Assembly (NCBI GenBank): GCA_964597495.1
Contig: CAZQYC010000008.1
Span: 3,242 to 67,241, forward strand
Length of the DNA: 64,000 nucleotides
Reading direction: 5' to 3'
DNA from: CAZQYC01 sp964597495
Lineage (GTDB): Bacteria > Pseudomonadota > Gammaproteobacteria > Steroidobacterales > Steroidobacteraceae
Shown piece by piece: positions 39,640 to 49,414 of the stretch (position 1 is its first letter; each line of letters starts with the position of its first letter). The notes below the pieces were generated by a model that did no database searches, was not told the origin of the DNA, and was given only the letters and a program-made list of their open reading frames with translations. A program made the translations under genes and the position numbers.

Positions 39640-42201
39640 GTGAGTGCTCTCGACGATCTCAGCATCCATTCGGTGAGTCGCGTTCTCATTATCGAGGACT
39701 CGCTGGCCGACGCCGAACTCGCCGCCGAAGTGCTCATGAACACCTGGCCGCAACTTCGGTGGCAGTGCGTCGCCGGCGAGGCGGAATTCCGCGACGGCCT
39801 TGCCTGGCAACCCGACGTCATCATCGCCGACTACGAGGTCCCCGGCTTCGGCGCCGTCGCCGCTCTAGGCGTACTCCACGAACTCGGCAGCGAAATCCCG
39901 CTGATCGTCTTTACCGGCGCAGTGACCGAAGAAACGGTCGTGCGCTGCATGCGCCTGGGCGCCGCCGATTATCTCCTTAAGGATCGGCTCACGCGCTTGG
40001 GTCCCGCCGTATCGAACGCGTTGCGCATGCGCATGGAACGCGACGAGAAGCGAGCCATCGAACAAACGCAGCGCCGATTGGCGGAAGTGAACAGCGCCAT
40101 CTTGAGCTCGATGCCGGCACACGTGGCGCTGATCGATGCCGACGGTCGCATCGTGGCGGTAAACGAAGCATGGCAGCGCAACGGCGCTCCGCTCAGCTTC
40201 GACGACCCGGCTTGCAAGATCGGTGAATCTTATTTAGAGGTTTGCAAGCGAGCTGCTTCGAGCCATCCGGGCGATACCGTGCAAGTCGTGCAAGGCCTCA
40301 CCGCCCTCCTCGAAGGTCGGCGCGGCCACTTTACGATCGAGTACGCGCGTCACGCCGGCCCTGAAAAGCGCTGGCTGCGCATGATGGCTACGCCGGTAAG
40401 CCGCGGCGGACGCAGCGGCGCCATCATCATGCATCTCGACGTCACCGACCGCCGGCTTGCCGAGGAACAACTGAAGATCAACGGGAACGCATTGCGGCAT
40501 CTTTCCGAAGGCGTGGTGATTACCGATCGCGAGATGCGCATCGTCACGGTCAATAAAGCCTTCGTCACGCTCACCGGCTACAGCTCGGAAAAAGCGCTGG
40601 GACGCACACTGGCGGAATTGATCGTCGGCGACGAATCGGGCAAATCGCTCGACAGCATTCGCATGACCGTCGCGCAGCAAGGCGGGTGGAAAGGCGAATT
40701 GCGCACTCGGCGCAGCAATGGCGAGCAATTTCCCGGCTTATTCAGCTTTAGCGCGGTACGCGACGTCAGCGGCGCCGTGGAGCATTTCACCGCCGTGTTC
40801 GCCGATCTTTCGACCTTCCGCGAGTTCGAGCGCCGCATCGAATACTTGTCGCAGAACGACGCATTGACCGGCCTGCCGAATCGCGCCGCCTTGGCGGACA
40901 GGGTGCAGACGACCATCGATACGGCGCGCGTCAGAGGTGCGACATTCAACTTGTTCGTCGCCGAACTCGACGGATTCAAGAACGTCAACGACACCGTCGG
41001 CCATGCGGCCGGCGATATGCTGCTGAAAGCGGTTGCCGAGCGCATGCATCTCCTATGCGCGTCGAACGACGTCCTGGCGCGTTTGGGCGGCGACGAGTTC
41101 GGCGTGCTGGCGCTGGATAGCGGACTGACGGACGGCGAGCGCGCCAACGAACGACAGCGCCTTGCCGAACGCATCCGCACGACCATCGAGCGACCGTTTC
41201 GCGTCGCCGGTCAAGACATTTTCGTTACCGCCAGTGTCGGAGTTAGCCGCTATCCGCAAGACGGCTCAGACTTCGAATCCCTTCTGCGCGCCGCGAATGC
41301 CGCGGTCTTTCGCGCCAAACAACTCGGCAGCAATACGGTTTCGCTGTATTCGCCGGACATGAACGTCGCGTCGCTCGAGCGCTTTACCCTGCAGAACAGC
41401 CTGCCGCACGCACTAGCGCGGCAAGAATTGCTGCTCGAATACCAACCCACCGTCAGTTTCGCCAACGGAAAAGTGAGCGGGGCCGAAGCGCTGCTGCGCT
41501 GGCGCCATCCGCAACTCGGACTGATCGCGCCGACCCGCTTCGTCGGGCTCGCCGAAGATACCGGCCTCATCGTTCCCATTGGCGAATGGGTCTTGCGCAC
41601 TGCTTGCGCTCAAGTGAAGCGGTGGGTGGCAAGCGGCTGGCAGGACGCCACCGTGGCCGTCAATCTATCGGCGCGCCAGTTCGCCCAGCCCAATCTGGTC
41701 GCGCGCATTCGAGATGCCCTCGAGGCCGCCGACATCGAAGCATGGCGGCTGCGCTTGGAAGTCACCGAAAGCATGGTGATGAACGATCCGGACTCTGCCA
41801 TCGGCATTCTCAAGCACATCTCGGGCATGGGCGTGCAAGTTGCGCTCGATGATTTCGGCACCGGCTATTCGTCGCTCAGTTACCTGAAGCGCTTTCAGTT
41901 GCGATGCCTCAAGGTCGACCGCAGCTTCGTCGACGGCGTCCCGGACGACGTGCAGGACGAATCGATCGTGCGGGCGATCGTCGCGCTCGGTAAAACGCTT
42001 GGCCTCAAGATCATCGCCGAAGGCGTCGAAACCATGGCGCAGGCCGAATTTCTTCATACGGCAGGATGCGACGACGGACAGGGCTACTACTACTCGCAAG
42101 CCACCTCGCCGGGCGAAGTCCGTGCACTAGCCGCAAGCGCCTTTCCACATGCGGCCGGTAATTTGCAGGCACAGCTGGATTTCGCGCTGCAAAGCGCATA
42201 A
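39640..42201 (+). CDS. REC-PAS-PAS-GGDEF-EAL cyclic-di-GMP protein
   Basis: 853 residues from the GTG at 39640; an earlier start at 39451 would overlap the kinase gene and encode no domain. Domains: receiver (about 12-130, Asp64 in IIADYEVPGF, LLKDR lysine), PAS (150-270), PAS (275-395, VITDREMRIVTVNKAFVTLTGY), GGDEF (400-560, GGDEF intact at about 484-488), EAL (575-830, EALLRW near 616, DDFGTGYSS, AEGVET). Both catalytic motifs look intact, so both diguanylate cyclase and phosphodiesterase activity are possible. No I-site RxxD is seen before GGDEF. The kinase just upstream is the likely phosphodonor. Confidence 0.92.
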   Translation: MSALDDLSIHSVSRVLIIEDSLADAELAAEVLMNTWPQLRWQCVAGEAEFRDGLAWQPDVIIADYEVPGFGAVAALGVLHELGSEIPLIVFTGAVTEETVVRCMRLGAADYLLKDRLTRLGPAVSNALRMRMERDEKRAIEQTQRRLAEVNSAILSSMPAHVALIDADGRIVAVNEAWQRNGAPLSFDDPACKIGESYLEVCKRAASSHPGDTVQVVQGLTALLEGRRGHFTIEYARHAGPEKRWLRMMATPVSRGGRSGAIIMHLDVTDRRLAEEQLKINGNALRHLSEGVVITDREMRIVTVNKAFVTLTGYSSEKALGRTLAELIVGDESGKSLDSIRMTVAQQGGWKGELRTRRSNGEQFPGLFSFSAVRDVSGAVEHFTAVFADLSTFREFERRIEYLSQNDALTGLPNRAALADRVQTTIDTARVRGATFNLFVAELDGFKNVNDTVGHAAGDMLLKAVAERMHLLCASNDVLARLGGDEFGVLALDSGLTDGERANERQRLAERIRTTIERPFRVAGQDIFVTASVGVSRYPQDGSDFESLLRAANAAVFRAKQLGSNTVSLYSPDMNVASLERFTLQNSLPHALARQELLLEYQPTVSFANGKVSGAEALLRWRHPQLGLIAPTRFVGLAEDTGLIVPIGEWVLRTACAQVKRWVASGWQDATVAVNLSARQFAQPNLVARIRDALEAADIEAWRLRLEVTESMVMNDPDSAIGILKHISGMGVQVALDDFGTGYSSLSYLKRFQLRCLKVDRSFVDGVPDDVQDESIVRAIVALGKTLGLKIIAEGVETMAQAEFLHTAGCDDGQGYYYSQATSPGEVRALAASAFPHAAGNLQAQLDFALQSA

Positions 42202-42240
42202 GAATGAAATAACTGGCGGATGCGGGTAGTGAATTCTGAA

Positions 42241-42261
42241 CTATCCCCTATCCCCTATCCC
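42241..42261. repeat. Three tandem CTATCCC heptads
   Basis: CTATCCC repeated three times in the gap before the large kinase gene, followed by CTAACGTAGCTAGCG. Same period of seven as the CTAG repeats. Confidence 0.8.
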
Positions 42262-42397
42262 TAACGTAGCTAGCGAATCGAACCACAGCCGATCGTTTGC
42301 GCTAACATCCGCCATCGGCACTGGCGGACTGGCAAGGAGCGCGTGCCCTCCAATTTATAAAGAGCGCTATAGATAGCGAACGAACGCGTACTCCTGC

Positions 42398-45300
42398 ATG
42401 TCATCAACTGACGAAAGCGCCGAAGTATCGAACGCTCCGCTCGTTCAATCGCCGAACCGCGCGGTGGTATGGTCGCAAAGATCGCTGGCCGGCGCCGCGG
42501 CCGCAACGATGATCGCACTGCTCCTCTGGCACGAATTTGCGCCGGCCTCGCTCGGCATGCACACCAAAGCCTTTCCGTGGCCCGTGACCTTCGGTGTCTT
42601 CTTGATGCTCGCCGTTGCAGCGCTGTGGTCGATTGAACTTCAGCAACGCCGCCTAGCCGCCGTACTGATTGCACCGGTCGGAATCGCCGTTACCGCCACC
42701 ATCGTCGGGTGGGTGTTTGGCGTCGCGGCGCCGTTCGGGTACACGTTGTTCGGCGATCAGAGCCTCTTGCCGACGTGGTTTCCACCCAAAGCAGCCATTG
42801 AAGCCGCAATACCGCTCGCCCTGATGTCGCTCGCCATCTGTTTTCTTTCCATCGAACGGTTCGCGCTCAGTGCGATCCCTTTTGCATGGGCAACGGGCGT
42901 ACTCTTGATCGCCGTACCGCCGATCCGATTCATCGCACAAGCCGCATCGACAACCTCCATTGCGGGCTTTCTACGCACCCATTCCGCGGAACTTGCGCTG
43001 ACCCTGGCGCTCGTGTTGACGGGAATCGCCTTCGTGCATTCCCGGAAAGTAGGCGGTTCGGTAGGCGTCGAACGCGGCGCGCGCTGGCGTACGCTGCTAT
43101 TGGTCGCCGCCGTAGCCGCAACCTTGGAACTTTGGTATGCCGTTCGCGCCGCGGAGATTCGCCAATTGCATTCGGACGTCGAGTTCGCGCTCGAAGAATC
43201 CGTTCGCGCTTATGAGGCGGGATTCAAGGACTACGTCGAGGACGCAGACCGCCTATGGCAGCACTGGCGCAATATGCAGTGGCAAGTTACCGATGAGGTA
43301 TTCCTACGCGACGCGGGCGATTTCATGCGTATGCAGCGGGCTGTAGCTGCCATCGCGATGTTCGACGCCAACGGCCACGTCCTCAAAATGGCGCGACGCA
43401 TGCTGTCCGCCGATGCACTGCCACATGCCGAAGATCGTGTCATCCTCGGCGGGTCGAATGAAATGCGGCGTTATGTTTCCGATAGCGCTGCCCACGAGAC
43501 GATGATCAGGGACGCCTTCGCTAACAAGTCACCCCAACAAAAAACGATCGCGGTGCCGGACGGCGCCCACCTCACGGACACCCTATCGCCGGTCTTCGCG
43601 CTGACCGGCGAACCGCTAGGCGCATTTCAATTGCTGTATCGACAGGATCTCAACATTGCCCAGCTTCTTGAAAACATCGCGCCGGACTTTCACATTCGGC
43701 TGCGAATCGGCAATGAAGTGATCTTCGATCGCCCGCCCCGCGAAGGCATCGACGAGCGCGAATCCCACTTTTCGATTTCATCGGCGCCGACGCTTGCGGG
43801 TCCCACCGCCTACCTCTTCGAAATCGCCCCCGGCCCCAAGATTATCGAGCGCGCACTGGGCATCACCCCGTTCTTAGTGCTGCTGTTCGCGTGGGTAGGC
43901 CTCTTGCTGCTCATGCTGGCGCTCTTTAACGAGCGCCGCGTGCAGACGCTGTATCGCGATCGCGAACGCATCCTCGACCAATCGCTGGACATCATTTGTA
44001 CGCTCGACGCGGACGGCCGGTACGCGACCGTGAACGAGGCGTCGATTCGCATTCTTGGCTACCGTCCTGCAGAAATGCTCGGACGCCCCTATTCCGACTT
44101 CGCCCATCGGGACGATCTTCCCCTGCTCAACGAGGTATGGAAGAGCGCACGGTCGAACAGTCAGCCGCTCAATCTTCCGGTGCGTTTCGTTCATCGCAGC
44201 GGGCGAACGGTCTACTTACAAGGTAACGCGCACTGGTCACCGAGCGAATCCCTGTTCTATTGCGACATGCGCGACGTCACCTCCGAACACGAATCGCAAT
44301 TGCGCCGACAGCACGCGGAAAACACGTTTCGGATCGGCGTCGCGCAAGCCGGCTGTGCCGTTTACGAATATCAACCCAATCCGGCCCACTCCGGCGGCGG
44401 CTCCATCGAATGGGTCGGCGCGATTCGCGCGCTCATCGGTTACGAACCTGAAGAGCTGTCGGCGGCCGGGTTTCAAGGTTGGATGCAGCTCATCCACCCG
44501 GAAGACGCCGCCCACGTCCGTCAAATACTGCAACGCTGTCTCGCGACGCGGCAGCCGCACACCGTCGATTATCGATTGAAACGCAAGGACGGCAGCTACG
44601 TGCCGGTGCTGGATCGCGGACGCCATTTGGCGGACGACACGACCGGAATGCCGCGCATGATCGGCGCGCTCATCGACTTAACCGCGATTAGGCAGCAGGA
44701 AATCGCGCTCCGTCGCAGCGAAGAGCGCTATCGAATCATCGCGAATCAAGTGGGCGCCGTCATCATCGAACGCGAAACGGCGAGCGGACGCATCCGTGTC
44801 TTCGGACCGGCCGAGCAAATTTTCGGCTATACCCGGGAACAACTCGAAAGCCGGCCGCTTAACCGCAACGACACGATGATTCATCCGGACGATCGCGCGC
44901 ATTTCTTTGCCGCCGTGGACGAAGCCGAGCGCACGCTATCGAGTTACTACGTGGAGCACCGGCGCCGGCATCGCGGCGGTCACTACATCTACATTGCCTC
45001 GCGCGGCGTGGTGCTTCCGGGGGCCGATGGACGCGCCGAACGAGAGGTGATCGCCATCACCGACATCAGCGAGCGCAAGCAAGCCGAAGTGCGCTTGCAG
45101 GAAAGCGAAGAGCGCTTCCGTCTCGCGGCGGAACAGGCCGGGCAAATCGTCTATGAATTCATTCTCGCCGCCAACTTGCAGATCATCGAACTGCGGTTCG
45201 CCGGCGCCACCGAAAAAGTAGTGGGCTATACCGCGATGGAACTGCGCGAAATGCAGTTCCAGGATCGATTCTTCCTGATCCATCCAGATGACATTCCGTC

Positions 45301-46738
45301 GATTCGCGCCTCGGGAAACCAAGAGGCCGCCGGCAACGAGCAGTTCAATATCGAACACCGCATACGGCATCGCGACGGTCATTACGTGCACGTCGAGAAT
45401 CGCGGCGCCGTAAAACGCGATACCGCTGGCAATATCATCGGCATTGTCGGCATGCTGCTCGACATCACCCTGCGGCGCGCCGCGGAAGCCGACCGGCAGC
45501 AATACACCGCCCAGTTGCACTCCCTGTCGGAAATCGCGCACAAAGTCGGTTCGTTACTGTCGTCGCACGAGCTGCTCAAATTCTTAACGACGTCGATGCG
45601 CGGCTTATTGGGCGCGAATGCGGCGGCCGCTACGGTCATCGATCCTCAGGTTACGCCCTTCGATGTCGTTGCCGCGTCGTACGCAGATCACTATGGCGCG
45701 CAGCGAAGCGCACCCGCGCTCTTAAGTCCCGCCGCATTGCATTCGAAAGTGCGCGAGTCGAATACGCCGCTTCGCTACACGACCCAGCAAATGGCCGACG
45801 ATCCGGTTCTGGCGAGTCTCTTGCAGCGCGATGGTCTCAAGCAACCGCTCCGCGGTTGGATGGGCGCGCCGCTTATTGCTCGCGACGGCGTCAATCTCGG
45901 ATTCATCGAGATCGCCGACAAAGTCGACGGCGAGTTTACCGAGAGCGATTTACAAGTATTGAATCAGCTCGCCGGTCTTGCATCGGTCGCCGCCGAAAAC
46001 ATTCGCTTGTATGCAACCTTGGAAGAACGCGTCGCCGCGCGCACCCGCGAATTGGAAATCAGCAATCGTGAACTCGAGGCGTTCAGTTATTCGGTATCGC
46101 ACGATCTGCGGGCCCCCTTGCGCGCGATCGCCGGATTCTCCAGCATTCTTGAAAGCGACTACAGCAATTCGCTGGACGGCGCGGCACGGCGTTATTTACA
46201 GCGCATTACCGCCGGCGTCGAACGCATGGCGAACCTCATCGACGATCTCTTGAGCCTCGCGCGCGTCAGCCGCGCCGATCTGAAGCGCGAACCCGTCGAC
46301 GTCAGCGCTCTGTCCAAGTCCATCATCAAGCGGCAATTGGAGCGCTATCCGAGCAGGACCGTGGACGTGGCGGTCGATTCGCGCATGCAAGCCATCGCCG
46401 ATCCGCGGCTTGTCGAAGTCGCGCTCGAAAACCTGGTCGAGAATGCCTTGAAATTCACCGGCACTCGACAGGAAGCCAAAATTCACGTCGGGCACCGCCG
46501 AGTGGACGGCCGCCCGGTGTTCTATGTCGCCGATAACGGCGTGGGGTTCGATCCCAAGTATGCGAGCAACCTTTTCGGCGTGTTCCAGCGTCTGCATTCG
46601 GCCAGCGATTTTCCGGGCACCGGCGTCGGACTTGCGACCGTGCAACGCATCGTGCAGCGCCACCACGGCCGTATTTGGGCAGAGGCCGAAACGGATCGCG
46701 GCGCCACGTTTTACTTCACCTTGGCGAACGAAGCATGA
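42398..46738 (+). CDS. Large membrane sensor kinase with multiple PAS and a GAF domain
   Basis: 1446 residues. About six membrane helices lie in the first 215 residues (MASE-like sensor), then another helix (TLLLVAAVAATLELWYAV) and a periplasmic CHASE-like domain to about 480, closed by FLVLLFAWVGLLLLMLALF. In the cytosol four PAS/PAC units (about 515-1040; for example HRSGRTVYLQGNAHWS, YRLKRKDGSYVPVL, HRRRHRGGHYIYI, HRIRHRDGHYVHVEN), a GAF domain (1045-1190), HisKA with His1235 (SYSVSHDLRAPLRAI) and HATPase (NLVENALKF, DNGVGFD, GTGVGLATV). No receiver is fused. The single-domain regulator 22 bases downstream is the likely partner. Confidence 0.88.
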   Translation: MSSTDESAEVSNAPLVQSPNRAVVWSQRSLAGAAAATMIALLLWHEFAPASLGMHTKAFPWPVTFGVFLMLAVAALWSIELQQRRLAAVLIAPVGIAVTATIVGWVFGVAAPFGYTLFGDQSLLPTWFPPKAAIEAAIPLALMSLAICFLSIERFALSAIPFAWATGVLLIAVPPIRFIAQAASTTSIAGFLRTHSAELALTLALVLTGIAFVHSRKVGGSVGVERGARWRTLLLVAAVAATLELWYAVRAAEIRQLHSDVEFALEESVRAYEAGFKDYVEDADRLWQHWRNMQWQVTDEVFLRDAGDFMRMQRAVAAIAMFDANGHVLKMARRMLSADALPHAEDRVILGGSNEMRRYVSDSAAHETMIRDAFANKSPQQKTIAVPDGAHLTDTLSPVFALTGEPLGAFQLLYRQDLNIAQLLENIAPDFHIRLRIGNEVIFDRPPREGIDERESHFSISSAPTLAGPTAYLFEIAPGPKIIERALGITPFLVLLFAWVGLLLLMLALFNERRVQTLYRDRERILDQSLDIICTLDADGRYATVNEASIRILGYRPAEMLGRPYSDFAHRDDLPLLNEVWKSARSNSQPLNLPVRFVHRSGRTVYLQGNAHWSPSESLFYCDMRDVTSEHESQLRRQHAENTFRIGVAQAGCAVYEYQPNPAHSGGGSIEWVGAIRALIGYEPEELSAAGFQGWMQLIHPEDAAHVRQILQRCLATRQPHTVDYRLKRKDGSYVPVLDRGRHLADDTTGMPRMIGALIDLTAIRQQEIALRRSEERYRIIANQVGAVIIERETASGRIRVFGPAEQIFGYTREQLESRPLNRNDTMIHPDDRAHFFAAVDEAERTLSSYYVEHRRRHRGGHYIYIASRGVVLPGADGRAEREVIAITDISERKQAEVRLQESEERFRLAAEQAGQIVYEFILAANLQIIELRFAGATEKVVGYTAMELREMQFQDRFFLIHPDDIPSIRASGNQEAAGNEQFNIEHRIRHRDGHYVHVENRGAVKRDTAGNIIGIVGMLLDITLRRAAEADRQQYTAQLHSLSEIAHKVGSLLSSHELLKFLTTSMRGLLGANAAAATVIDPQVTPFDVVAASYADHYGAQRSAPALLSPAALHSKVRESNTPLRYTTQQMADDPVLASLLQRDGLKQPLRGWMGAPLIARDGVNLGFIEIADKVDGEFTESDLQVLNQLAGLASVAAENIRLYATLEERVAARTRELEISNRELEAFSYSVSHDLRAPLRAIAGFSSILESDYSNSLDGAARRYLQRITAGVERMANLIDDLLSLARVSRADLKREPVDVSALSKSIIKRQLERYPSRTVDVAVDSRMQAIADPRLVEVALENLVENALKFTGTRQEAKIHVGHRRVDGRPVFYVADNGVGFDPKYASNLFGVFQRLHSASDFPGTGVGLATVQRIVQRHHGRIWAEAETDRGATFYFTLANEA

Positions 46739-46760
46739 ACGCAACCGTTAAGAGCTCTGT

Positions 46761-47195
46761 ATGACGATGCACAAACATGGCCCCATCTTGCTCGTCGAAG
46801 ACAACGTCGACGATGAGGAATTGACCTTGCGCAGTTTGAAGCAATGCAATCTCGCCAATGAAATCGTCGTGGCGCGGGACGGCGTCGAAGCGCTCGAATA
46901 CCTGCACAGCGAGCAAGCCAACGTCACCCAACTGCCTTCCGTCGTGATCCTGGACCTCAAGCTGCCGAAAATCGACGGACTCGGCGTGCTCAAGCGCATT
47001 CGCGAACACGCGCGCACGCGCACGCTTCCTGTTGTCGTCCTCACCTCGTCGGCCGAGGATTCCGATATCCTCGCGACCTACGACTTGGGCGGCAATAGTT
47101 ACGTCCGCAAGCCGGTTCGAATGGACGACTTCACGCGCGCGACAGCACAGCTCGGACTTTACTGGACGATCGCCAATCTGACGCCGGCGGTGTGA
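46761..47195 (+). CDS. Single-domain response regulator (Rcp1-like)
   Basis: 144 residues, receiver only. The acidic patch is LLVEDNVDDEELTLRSL, phospho-acceptor Asp65 in VILDLKLPKIDG, Thr in VLTSS and Lys in YVRKPV. The long insert around residues 50-58 and the NVDDEELTLRSL helix are typical of Rcp1-type regulators paired with phytochrome-like kinases. It follows the large kinase gene and should receive phosphate from it. Without an output domain it must act by protein binding or as a phosphate shuttle. Confidence 0.92.
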   Translation: MTMHKHGPILLVEDNVDDEELTLRSLKQCNLANEIVVARDGVEALEYLHSEQANVTQLPSVVILDLKLPKIDGLGVLKRIREHARTRTLPVVVLTSSAEDSDILATYDLGGNSYVRKPVRMDDFTRATAQLGLYWTIANLTPAV

Positions 47196-47218
47196 GGGAC
47201 CTCTGCTAAGCTGCACCC

Positions 47219-48529
47219 ATGCTCCCCAATCTCTTCAATCGGATTGAACGGTACCTATTCGACCATCGCGCCGAATCGCGCGCGGTAGCGCCACTTCGCT
47301 ACGTTTATGCGATCGCGCACGATTTGTTGCAAGACGAACTGACGCTGCGCGCGATGAGCCTCGTGTACACCACACTGCTCTCGGTGGTTCCGCTACTGGC
47401 GCTGTCGTTCTCGGTCTTGAAGGGACTCGGCTATCACCGCGACCTGGAACCGGTGCTCTATCAATTCCTGCAACCGCTCGGCGACAAGGCGTTTACGCTG
47501 ACCAGCCAAACGATGGAATTCGTCGAGAATGTCCGCGGCGGCGTGCTGGGATCGCTCGGTTTGTTCTTCTTGCTCTACACATCGATCTCGATGATTCAGA
47601 AGATCGAAGCAAGCTTCAATTACGTGTGGCGAGTCAAGGAACCGCGGGGCCTCGGCCGCCGCGTGAGCGAATACGTCAGCGTCTTGCTCATCGGGCCCGC
47701 GTTAATCATCGCTGCGCTCGGTATGCTGGCGACGCTTCGCGACCATCAAGTGGTCAAGGCGATCGCAAACATCGCGCCGTTCGGCGCCATCTTGCTCGGG
47801 CTGTCCAAAGCAACTCCTTACGTGCTGGTTGCGAGCGTGTTTACGTTCCTATACGGCTTCGTGCCCAACACCAAGGTGCAATTGCGCGCGGCGCTCATCG
47901 GAGGGGTAACCGCCGGCTTTCTATGGACGGCAAGCGGCATGCTGTTCGCTTCGTTCTTTAGCGGTACGAAAGGCACTTTGCTGATCTATGCCGGTTTTGC
48001 CATCGCGATTATGGCGTTGATCTGGCTGTATTTGTCTTGGCTCATCCTATTGGTAGGCGCACAGCTCGCCTTCTACGTGCAGCATCCTTTTAGTTTGCGG
48101 CCCGGCGCGGGCGCGCTGCACCTCACACCCCAGCTTGCGGAACGCCTGGGGCTGTCCACCATGTATCTGCTCGGGCTGGAATACGCGAAAGACATCGACC
48201 AACAACGTCAGCGGTATACGCTGAATACGCTGGCGGATCGTCTGTTTCTTCCGAGTGCAGTGCTCGCACCGATCATCGCACGACTCGTCCAGGCGAACTT
48301 GGTCGTGATTGCGGAAGACGACAGCCTGATACCGGGCCGCGATTTAAGCTCGATCCGCTTGACCGATATCCTCGATAGCGTGCGAACTTCGATCGACGCT
48401 GCGGCCGCTCAAGTGCGTTCGCTGACCGAAGCGGACGCGATCGCCCGCCAGGCTGAGGACGCAATGCGCGCAAGCTTGCGCCCGAATACCTTGAAGGAGT
48501 GGGTGGAGAACAGTTCAAAAAAGGCGTAG
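47219..48529 (+). CDS. YihY/UPF0761-family inner-membrane protein
   Basis: 436 residues with six membrane helices. The N-terminal ALRAMSLVYTTLLSVVPLLALSFSVLKG and central FLLYTSISMIQKIEASFNYVWRV are family signatures. An extended C-terminal cytosolic region of about 150 residues (QLAERLGLSTMYLLGLEYAKDI ...) holds a winged-helix-like segment. The family was once annotated as ribonuclease BN; that assignment is wrong for YihY. Function unknown. Its last 15 bases overlap the convergent HEXXH gene. Confidence 0.9.
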   Translation: MLPNLFNRIERYLFDHRAESRAVAPLRYVYAIAHDLLQDELTLRAMSLVYTTLLSVVPLLALSFSVLKGLGYHRDLEPVLYQFLQPLGDKAFTLTSQTMEFVENVRGGVLGSLGLFFLLYTSISMIQKIEASFNYVWRVKEPRGLGRRVSEYVSVLLIGPALIIAALGMLATLRDHQVVKAIANIAPFGAILLGLSKATPYVLVASVFTFLYGFVPNTKVQLRAALIGGVTAGFLWTASGMLFASFFSGTKGTLLIYAGFAIAIMALIWLYLSWLILLVGAQLAFYVQHPFSLRPGAGALHLTPQLAERLGLSTMYLLGLEYAKDIDQQRQRYTLNTLADRLFLPSAVLAPIIARLVQANLVVIAEDDSLIPGRDLSSIRLTDILDSVRTSIDAAAAQVRSLTEADAIARQAEDAMRASLRPNTLKEWVENSSKKA

Positions 48530-49000
48530 CCGCCACGTGGGATTGCTCGCCACGTCGATGATGGAGTGGCGTTGCAACCACTGCCGCGCATCGTCGGCAT
48601 CGCGCTGAAACCAAGCCTCCGCCGAACCCAGCCGAAACGTGTAACCCCACTCGTCCATCTCGGCGAACATTCTTGCGCGATTCATTCCCGGAACATGATC
48701 GGCCAAAAGAATTTGCAAGTAGCACACGGCGTTCTCTTCGGCATGATCGCCGCCGGCATCCTGAACCAATCGTTCGCGTCGCGTCGCGTCCATGCAAACG
48801 AAGTGACACCCCTCGTGCAATGCCGAGTGAATCGGCGTCGACTCGCGCACGTAAAGGACGGTGCCGATCAAACCGGCTTCGTGCTCGCCCCAGTAGGATC
48901 CGGGAATCTCTGCGGTTGCCGCAACCAGCTTGAGCTGAAGGGCATAGCGCTCGAACAACGCGGCCAAGGTATCGCGGGCCACATCGCCAACTAATAACAT
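48515..49000 (-). CDS. Putative HEXXH metalloprotease-like protein of unknown family
   Basis: 161 residues, soluble. A zincin-type motif HSALHEGCHFVCM (H62-E63-x-x-H66) is followed by Glu88/Glu89 in GDHAEENAVCYLQ, at the spacing of a gluzincin third ligand. WGEHEAGLIGTVLYVRE precedes it as a likely edge strand. I do not recognise the family. The set of motifs argues for a metal-binding fold, but activity is unproved. No clear ribosome binding site is present at ATG 49000. Converges on and overlaps the YihY gene by 15 bases. Confidence 0.68.
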   Translation of the reverse strand: MLLVGDVARDTLAALFERYALQLKLVAATAEIPGSYWGEHEAGLIGTVLYVRESTPIHSALHEGCHFVCMDATRRERLVQDAGGDHAEENAVCYLQILLADHVPGMNRARMFAEMDEWGYTFRLGSAEAWFQRDADDARQWLQRHSIIDVASNPTWRLRLF

Positions 49001-49027
49001 TACTGGGACAACGTTGCTGGGATGAGG

Positions 49028-49414
49028 TTATTGGCGAGCGGCGTTGAGAACGAAGGTCATGACTCGCAGCAACGCGGCGAAGCGCATTTGCAACGCCAGA
49101 CGATCCGGTTGCAAGCCGCGCTTGGAATCGACGGCCAACGACTCGATTTCAGTAGCGACATCGCTGACCAAGTTGAAGCCGAACATGGCGCCGCTCCCGC
49201 GGATGCGGTGCGACAGCACTTCGATCGCTTTGACCGTCGCTTCGTCCCCGCCGGGAATACGCTCCACCAATCCGTTTAGTTCCTCCAGCTCGCCGGCGGT
49301 GCGCACTAAATAGCGCTGAGCCAATTCGGCCATGCGGATTTCCATCTCCTGGCCGCCCTGCGTGTTCTGATCAGGGTTGTTCTGCCCAGAGGTGCTCCCG
49401 GTTGACTCGTTCAT
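49028..49414 (-). CDS. Hpt-domain phosphotransfer protein
   Basis: 128 residues. A polar, Gln/Asn-rich N-terminal 25 residues precede a four-helix Hpt domain with phospho-acceptor His69 in EVLSHRIRGSGAMFGF, the HxxKGxxxxxG-like motif in slightly altered form (Arg for Lys). Its ATG overlaps the stop of the response regulator gene by four bases (ATGA), so the two are translationally coupled and probably exchange phosphate. An overlapping longer frame at this site is a frame-shifted artefact. This is a rare free-standing Hpt gene here. Confidence 0.85.
   Translation of the reverse strand: MNESTGSTSGQNNPDQNTQGGQEMEIRMAELAQRYLVRTAGELEELNGLVERIPGGDEATVKAIEVLSHRIRGSGAMFGFNLVSDVATEIESLAVDSKRGLQPDRLALQMRFAALLRVMTFVLNAARQ

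Noticed and set aside
42241..42261. CTATCCC repeat considered as a telomere-like sequence
   Set aside because: Only three units in an internal position; more simply a variant of the heptad repeats.
47219..48529. Annotation as ribonuclease BN
   Set aside because: The YihY family carries that label from an old mistake; the true RNase BN is a metallo-beta-lactamase-fold enzyme and this is a membrane protein.
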